NCBI GenBank assembly: GCA_035578175.1
Contig: JAQMRL010000006.1
Location: 30,388,893 to 30,452,892, forward strand
Direction of reading: 5' to 3'
From: Catonia carolina
Lineage: Eukaryota; Arthropoda; Insecta; Hemiptera; Achilidae
Length of the DNA: 64,000 nt
The notes beneath the pieces were generated by a model. That model saw only the letters and a list, made by a program, of their open reading frames with translations, made no database searches and was not told where the DNA came from. The position numbers and the translations under genes were made by a program. Positions 57,449-64,000 of this stretch are shown in pieces (within the stretch, counting starts at the first letter, position 1; the number at the start of each line of letters is the position of its first letter).

Positions 57449-58720
57449 TGATTTTAGCGCTGGACGCTAAAATTTTTAGACCCACCGGGTTGGTCTAGAG
57501 GTAAAGTCGTCGCCGCGAGTCAGCTGTTTAACAGCTGATTTTCGGAGATGAAGGTTCCTGGTTCAAATCCTAGTAAAGGTTACTTTTATACGGATTTTAA
57601 TACTAGACAGTGGTTACCGGTGTACTTTGATGGTTGGGGTTCAATTAACCATACTCTATCAGGAACGGTCGACCTGAGTCTGCACAAGACTACACCTCAT
57701 TTACAAGTCATACACATCATCTTCATCGCATTGGGTCATGGGGTTGCTTAATGTTCTGAATTGAACAGATTGCAACGTACGCACATTAGGAATTACAAAA
57801 AAAAGCGGTGGACGCTTCTCCGATATATGCCTCGGAGAAGTTACAAACCCATCTTGACAACATTCACAAATGGTGTAAGACATAAAGAGTGAAGATTAAT
57901 GAGGATAAGTCAACGCACGTAACGTTTACATGAAAGAAACCAACGTGTCCAGTGGTCAGCTTGAACGGTACAGTAGGTCCACAGAAGGAGGAAGTTAAAT
58001 ATCTGGGTTTACATATAGATCGAAGACTCACGTGGAGAAGTCATATTTATATGGATGAAACGAAAGTAACTTGGACTGAAGCTACGTCAATTGTTCTGAC
58101 TCTTAGGCAGTAGGTATCAACTCTCCCTTGAAAATAAAGTTCTCGTATACAAAGTAATACTCAAACCAGTTTATACGTATGGGTTAGATTACAGTTAGTT
58201 ATAGGGTACAGTTAGTTCATCAAATATAGAAATACTGCAGCGCTTTCAATCAAAATGCCTGAGACTAATCACTGCAGATCCACGGTACGTAACCAATGAA
58301 ATACTACACAATGACCTAAACCTACCCTTCATAAAAGAATAAATTAAACAACATAGTGAAAAACATTTACATAAACTAGAAGACTATCAGAATCCGTTAG
58401 CGATTAACCTCCTTGACAATACCGAAGATAATCACAGACTGAAACGTTTTAAACCATTAGACTTACCTCTACAGTTTTGTTAATCATCAAAAATTTTATT
58501 TTATATTTTCTACTTCAACTCCTAATCATCGTCATCTCATAATCGGCGTCGTTTTCATCATCTATCGTAATCATCGTCATCTCCAACTTCAACAACTTTG
58601 TGTTTCAATGTGTTGATTCACAGTTCATCAAGTTTGATTTTGTATAGATATTTTCTTCACAGTTCACTCTTTTTGAAATACACTGCTGAATGTAGTTTAT
58701 ATTTTAAGTCTAAGGACATT
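57449..58720 (+). pseudogene. Jockey-type LINE 3' part, split by a SINE
   Basis: After the SINE, translation reads SPIYASEKLQTHLDNIHKWC, VKINEDKSTHVTFT and VKYLGLHIDRRLTWRSHI, the palm-thumb region just after the YADD motif in jockey-like enzymes; ALDA codes for the bases just upstream of the SINE. Frames then shift, ending with a 3' UTR rich in ATCATC units that matches 51.0-51.3 kb. 5'-truncated and dead. Confidence 0.85.
57469..57803 (+). repeat. tRNA-derived SINE, copy 4
   Basis: Head ACCCACCGGGTTGGTCTAGA, B box GGTTCAAATCC, A-rich tail. Target duplication AGCGCTGGACGCT at 57456-57468 and AGCGGTGGACGCT at 57804-57816 (12 of 13). Inserted in the 5' edge of the jockey fragment. Confidence 0.92.
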
Positions 58721-58925
58721 ACTCAAATTTTTCATATTTATTTAAAGTTATTGTGTTTATAAACTGATTGCATTACAAATACTACACTGTTACAAAAAAA
58801 ATTAAGCAAGCATTTTCGGAATTGTGTTGGACAACTGCGTATAATAACTTTTTATTTACAATACAATACATTATTTACATTGTTTACAACAGGCCAAAGT
58901 GATAGAAACAATATTACATATTATA

Positions 58926-59172
58926 CCCCAACAAACTAATGACTACTGCAGTTGAGATCTAGCCAATAACAGTCAAACTCAGGTGAGAGGTTGCCCCTTC
59001 ACTAAGTCACACTCTTTTCCACCAGACTCAAACTGACTTTTTGTTAGGCTGTCAACCACAGCGGGGCCACAACGTGAAAACGCAGGATACCATTAACGAA
59101 AGTCAATTGGCTCTGTGCTATGATCTAGGTCACTATGCTCCGCCTTCATCTGTAGTCTCTAGTTCGTTAAGC
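58926..59172. mobile_element. Small TIR element (MITE-like), copy 2, intact
   Basis: 247 bp, TA on both sides, ends CCCCAACAAACTAATGACT and AGTCTCTAGTTCGTTAAGC. Matches the split copy at 46.1-47.6 kb along its whole length. Non-coding. Confidence 0.88.
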
Positions 59173-59748
59173 TATAGGCATACTACAGTATTACAAACTA
59201 AATCATAATTGCACTTGGTAGACGCTTCGCTTTGCCAATATATTAATAAATTGCAATAGGCTATACATTTCAAGATAAATAAAAACATATATATTTAAAA
59301 AAGGGCTTACATTTTTTTAACGTAACTGAATTTACTTCAATAGAGAAACAAATAAATGAAATCGTTTTTCCCGTGTTTCTGGTACTGTTATATCAAGGCA
59401 CGTTCGCATAAAAAACGCTAGTGATAAAAAACCAGACAATTTTCAAACTTGAAATTTTGAACAGAAACGTAAAACATTGTAGTTTTATATATCTAAAGTT
59501 TTAAAACGATTCGCTGAACATTTTTTTAGTTATTTTCTAACAAAGTAGCATTTTTCTAATACTACCACGGATAAAAGGCAACTTAAGGAAATTATCTAAA
59601 AAACAAGGGCTTTACAGAACCAAAAAAAGTGTATTAGCTATCCTTCAATGTAAAATTGAACAGGCTAAATTTTTATATAAAATGTTTAAATTATGGCTGC
59701 AGTTTCGATGTGTTCTCAAACACGACCGCCTATAATAAAAAATCGTAT
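59173..59748. other. AT-rich stretch, nothing recognised
   Basis: No features seen. Confidence 0.4.
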
Positions 59749-59901
59749 AGTAGTATCTTTTACACCTGTACTTCTTCTGTTCGTAAATGCTTTCACTATA
59801 AATAATTGGCTGACCATGTGTTAAGATACAGAAATTTTATTTGTAGCCCTGGAACTAGCAGATCGAGTGAAAACATTTAACATTCCAAATGCCTGTTATG
59901 G
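59749..59901 (-). repeat. Repeat C, partial copy
   Basis: Only the family's far half: TCTTTTACACCTGTACTTCT, then TTGGCTGACCATGTG. It lacks the stem-loop end. Confidence 0.7.
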
Positions 59902-60060
59902 CCACATTTTTCCGTTTATAATTTCATAAAAATTCAGATAATTTTGTTGGGTATGGTACCCAAAACATCTTAACCCAAATAGAATCGTCAACTTGGTTTA
60001 TAGGAGAAAAAAATATGTACGCTTTGAAAAAACTCTTAATCTTTTCTTTGTTAGTACTTA

Positions 60061-60470
60061 CTGTTGTTGTTTAGGTCATCAGCCAAAAGACTGGTTAGAA
60101 CCTATAGAGGTTTTACTGAACAAAACGAAGAGTGAAGTGGTTTACCATTGCATTCCTCACTGAGTGGAAAAGTACGCTTATCAGCACGCCGGGCCCCCTG
60201 GAAAGCACATATTTTTTACTCTGCAAATGACGCACTCACTTCATTCATCACAGGGTCTGGCTATATAATGAAATTCATTACTTTCAGAGAAGATAACTCT
60301 GATTAGTGTCTTTTACACCTCTACCTAAACAATCAGTCATGTAATCTAAACGATTCAGTCATGTAATTGACTGACCGTGTGATAAGAAACAGAACTATTT
60401 GTCTTAGCCCCGCAACGAACAGAATGAGTGTAAATAATTTGATTCTCCACCTGTCTCTTATGGGCAGTAG
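60061..60470 (-). repeat. Repeat C, copy 3
   Basis: Full-length. Plus strand starts TGTTGTTTAGGTCATCAGCC and ends CCTGTCTCTTATGGGCAG. Confidence 0.85.
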
Positions 60471-61855
60471 TACATACTATTAAATTACATGTCCACATGT
60501 ATTCCCTAAAATTATTATAAAGTAGTTTTAGTTATTGAAAAAAGAAGTTTTTTCTCTATTAGGGCTAATTTAATTGTACATAATCTAAGGTAATGTTTAA
60601 AAATGTTATTATTATTATTATTTTTTTATATAAATTTAATGGTATTTATCATTTATTTTAATGCTTTTAACAAAAAATGTTTAATGTATTTCTTGTACCC
60701 TTTTTAGATTTTATAATAGTATTTTTTATAGTAGTTATTAGTGTGTATAAATTTGTCTAAATAATTTTTTTGTTTACTCCTATGCGCGGACAGAACTCTC
60801 CGTGAAGAAGAGTTTTTGCATATAAGTATATTTAGTTAAAAATATTGTAAATAGGTTAGTATAGCAATAATTGTATTATATTTAACTAAATAAAACAAAT
60901 AAATAAATAAAAAAATAAAATAAATTAAAAATGAATTGCTTTTACAGTATTGAGAGATTTGAAACATTAACTTATTTTTATTAAGAACAATAAGAAAGGA
61001 TTATACTTAGGTCTGCTTGCTTTCCGTAGATTTTGGAACAAGAATTAAAATTGTATCAAAAAAACAAAAGAAAATTGAGTAAAGATGTAAAAAATCAGAA
61101 ATAAGTTTTAGAAAACCTTTTGTTTGTTTTATTGAAAAAAATAATAATACAAATATTTTGTAGTAATACTCTTTACGTTGTTCAACAAATTTTCGATGAA
61201 TTAGGTTTTCTTCAGACTATACTTTCTAAAAATAAATAAGGTGAAAATTTTAAATTGTAGAAAACAAACATTAATTAATTAAAGTTTTCTCTATTATAAA
61301 GTTTAAAATTTGTTGATAAATTGCGTTGTTTAATTATGTTTAATGGCTATTGCGGGTGGTTAAACGAAGTCCTTGTTAAACTAATTTGCTAGACCGTGAA
61401 ATCACTTTGAGTCAAAGCGTCAAGCATTATTCACCAGATTGGTACGTATTTTCTATGCCATTGCGTGTTAAGAGTATGTTTATTTGAATTTAGTTTATAA
61501 TTTGTTCTCGCATTGCTTTTATTCTACTTTAAGGTAAGAGCTGTGTAACAATAATGACGGTACATTTAAAAGCTTCTTCTGCAAGAAATACGCGTTTCAC
61601 TGGGTTTTTAAAGGTAAATTATTATTAAAATTATGAATTTTTTGATAAGTTTAAAATGCACAAAGATTTAAAAAACTTTACTAACCTATAAATATATAAA
61701 TTTTTAAACGCGTTGATTCTGCATTGACCATGACTCTCTTGATCAACTCTCTTGTCAAGTTAAATGATATAAGTACCTATCTGTCGATAGTACGATTCAT
61801 TTTCTTTTGTAATTCTTTTACTTCTTGCTTGGTAAAACTGATGTTATATCTGTAG
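60471..61855. other. AT-rich stretch; possible retroelement 3' end
   Basis: Near 60780-60930, GGACAGAACTCTCCGTGAAG is followed by AT-rich sequence and an AAATAAATAAA tail, which could be a LINE 3' end. No coding part seen. Confidence 0.3.
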
Positions 61856-62250
61856 TGTTGTTCTTTAGGTCATCAGCCGAAAGGCTGGTTTTAACCTGTA
61901 GAGGTTTTACTAAGTAAAACAAGAAGTGAGATGGTTTACCTTGCCTTCCTCACTGAATGGAAAAGTACGCTTATCAGCATGCTTGGCTCTCTAAAAAGCA
62001 CATATTCTCCACTTTGCAAATGACACCTTCACTTCATTCTTCACAGGGTCTGTCTGTATAATAAAATTCACTACTTTCAGAGGAGTTAACTCTGATTAGT
62101 GTCTTTTACACCTCTAACTCTTCTTTTCTTAAATGATTCAGTCATTTAATTGGCTGACCATGTGATAAGAAACAAAACTATTTGTTTTAGCTCTGCAACG
62201 AACAGATTGAGTGTAAATATCTTGACACTCTACCTGTCTCTTATTGGCAG
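61856..62250 (-). repeat. Repeat C, copy 4
   Basis: Full-length, same orientation as copy 3, inverted relative to copy 5 which follows about 420 bp away. Confidence 0.85.
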
Positions 62251-62670
62251 ATCTTTTGTGTATAAAATATATATCGAATTGTACCCATGTTAACTTACAT
62301 AAAATGCTACAATTGTTGCAATGTCGTGTTTGAAAAAGTTAGGTTATATGCGATTACAGTACAATAGTTTCTTTAATTTTTTTTTTAATCTTTAATTGAA
62401 CTATAAATAGAACAGCCAAAAGATGAGAGCATCGATATTACATTAAAATTAACAATAAAAGGCATGAACAAAAAATACAACATTCAGCAATGTTGAATTT
62501 GGGATAACATAGAACGAAAAATATAGCAAGTAAGAAAAAAATCAAACAATAAAATGTCACATTTTTAAAGAAACGTTATTACCAATAGTGATAAAAAATA
62601 TTAACAAAAAAATTGCTTCTAATATTCCACATTTAGCTTTTTCATTTAGGTATACTTAAACATTCCCCAA
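62251..62670. other. AT-rich spacer
   Basis: Loop between two inverted repeat C copies. Nothing recognised. Confidence 0.4.
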
Positions 62671-63059
62671 AACAGACAGATGGAGTGTAAAATTATTTAC
62701 ACTCAATCTGTTCGTTGCAGGGCTAAAATAAATAGTTCTGTTATTTATCACATGGTCAGCCAATTAAATGACTAAATCATTTAAGAACAGAAGAGGTAGA
62801 GGTGTAAAAGACACTAATCAGAGTTTCCTCCTCTGAGAGTAATGAATTTCATTATCTAGCCAGATCCGTGATGAAGGAAGTGAAGACGTCATTTGCAGAG
62901 TGGAAAATATGTTTGTGCTTTTGAGAGGGCCCGGCATGCTGATAAGCATACTTTTCAACTCAATGAGGAAGGCTTTTGTATACCACCTCACTCCTTGTTT
63001 TATATAGTAAAACCTCTACAGGTTCAAACCAGCCTTTTTGCTGGCGACTTAAACAACAC
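62671..63059 (+). repeat. Repeat C, copy 5
   Basis: Full-length in the sense orientation: starts ACAGACAGATGGAGTGTAA and ends CAAACCAGCCTTTTTGCTGG, GACTTAAACAACA. The stem-loop here is CCAGC/GCTGG. The 91-codon frame across it is not a gene. Confidence 0.85.
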
Positions 63060-64000
63060 ATTTAAACATTTGAAGAGAATGAAAGAAAATCTCTGCTCCA
63101 TCTTCTTTTTAATTTTTCTAATAAAGTTTTGTGGGTTTGCCATGACACTGATAAGCGGATTTTTATGAATTTGTAATTTTGAATAAGATTTAAAATAACT
63201 TATTTTGATGATACCAAAATTTATAAAAATCATTATTAAGCATAGTCACTGAAAACACAATGTTTTTACAAGCTCATTTACAAAAATCATAAAAGTAAGT
63301 AACAAAAGCGTGAATCACATGGTTCTATCAATGGTTCTAATTATTTAATCATGAGAACTTAATAACATCTGGATAATTACTAAATCGAAAACTAGGGATC
63401 GGATAGAATACAGATAGTTAACAAAATCGATTTGTAGTATATATAGTTGAATTTATTATTGACAGATCAAGGTAATCATTATTATTCTGAAAAGTGTAAA
63501 TTTTTCCAAGTATTACAACATGTGCTTATAAAATGTTTTGAAATAGCTGAACTTTTTAGCTGGTGTTTGGTTTAGTCGTATTTTCCAGACACTATAGCCG
63601 GGAATTGAATTAAAATTTTTCATACCAACAGCATAGCATTCTGCCACTAAAATATTAAAAAATCCCTTTCATGAGACGTTGTGTCTCGTTGCTGGTAGCA
63701 ATTTTTAAAAACTTACCTTGGACTAATGACAAAAACCATTATTGATTACTCCATCTACTATTTAAGAGGAATCGACTGACTCACTTTCTGTTTCCGAATT
63801 CGACTTTGATGTCTTGACTTCCGTTTTTTTGTCATTATCGATTGAAACCGGAACTTCAAACCCAAATTTGACCCACTAACTTTGTGTATAGATTACGTAT
63901 CCAAAACCATTTGTTGCTATCTTTTGTAGTTTCGGACATCTGGGTGTGGTGGACGGACGGATGAACGGAAGAAAATGATAGTCGACAATTTCTATTAACA
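63060..64000. other. AT-rich stretch, nothing recognised
   Basis: No frames. GGTGGACGGACGGATGAACGG near 63950 is of a type often near transposon ends, but I cannot assign it. Confidence 0.35.

Noticed and set aside
1..64000. CRISPR arrays, riboswitches, operons and other prokaryotic features
   Set aside because: Sequence is eukaryotic repeat DNA; tandem repeats found are coding Helitron units, promoter units or microsatellites.

Overview
The window looks like AT-rich, non-coding DNA of an arthropod, probably an insect (a hemipteran is my guess from the repeat types, not something the sequence proves). Open frames are short, there is no operon structure, and I find no convincing host protein-coding gene. 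Nearly everything I can identify is mobile DNA: non-LTR retrotransposons of at least six kinds, one full-length Helitron, two Tc1/mariner-type elements, three pogo/Tigger-type deletion derivatives, a small TIR element, a tRNA-derived SINE family, a second SINE-like family, and a dispersed repeat ('repeat A') that carries a CA microsatellite at a fixed place.

Layout. 0-6 kb: repeat A copies, two of them as an inverted pair, with worn LINE remnants. 6.4-11.6 kb: a defective DD41D mariner-type element, LINE 3' ends, and a GC-rich, 5'-truncated R1-clade retrotransposon with a perfect 13 bp target duplication. 12.9-17.8 kb: a SINE, then repeat A copies, one split by a 5'-truncated jockey-type LINE. 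18.1-25.6 kb: a complete Helitron on the minus strand with both termini. Its Rep/helicase protein is broken by point lesions and by an 85 bp disruption (74 bp LINE 3' end plus an 11 bp duplication). 29.5-38.8 kb: repeat A, a pogo derivative, and a nearly intact 4.3 kb jockey-type element (ORF1 and ORF2, one nonsense codon each) inside another repeat A. 39-47.5 kb: LINE fragments, a pogo derivative, SINEs, and an RTE-like LINE nested in a small TIR element. 49.6-52.2 kb: a second DD41D element with an uninterrupted but catalytically deleted transposase, a jockey 3' end and a third pogo derivative. 53.1-53.8 kb: an isolated GC-rich island with a histone-type mRNA 3' stem-loop. 54-64 kb: SINEs, a jockey fragment split by a SINE, and five copies of the SINE-like repeat C (whole or partial).

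How the parts relate. Several insertions have exact flanking duplications, so an order of events can be read: repeat A before both jockey insertions; Helitron before the LINE X 3' end inside it; TIR element before the RTE-like LINE; jockey fragment before SINE copy 4. Repeat C ends in a stem-loop that resembles the 3' end of the RTE-like LINE, which suggests a non-autonomous/autonomous pair. The best-supported unusual observations are the Helitron with an expanded array of 23-residue STPR-like repeats at the N-terminus of its Rep/helicase, the frame-restoring LINE footprint in its helicase, the complementary defects of the two DD41D elements, and the histone-type stem-loop island.
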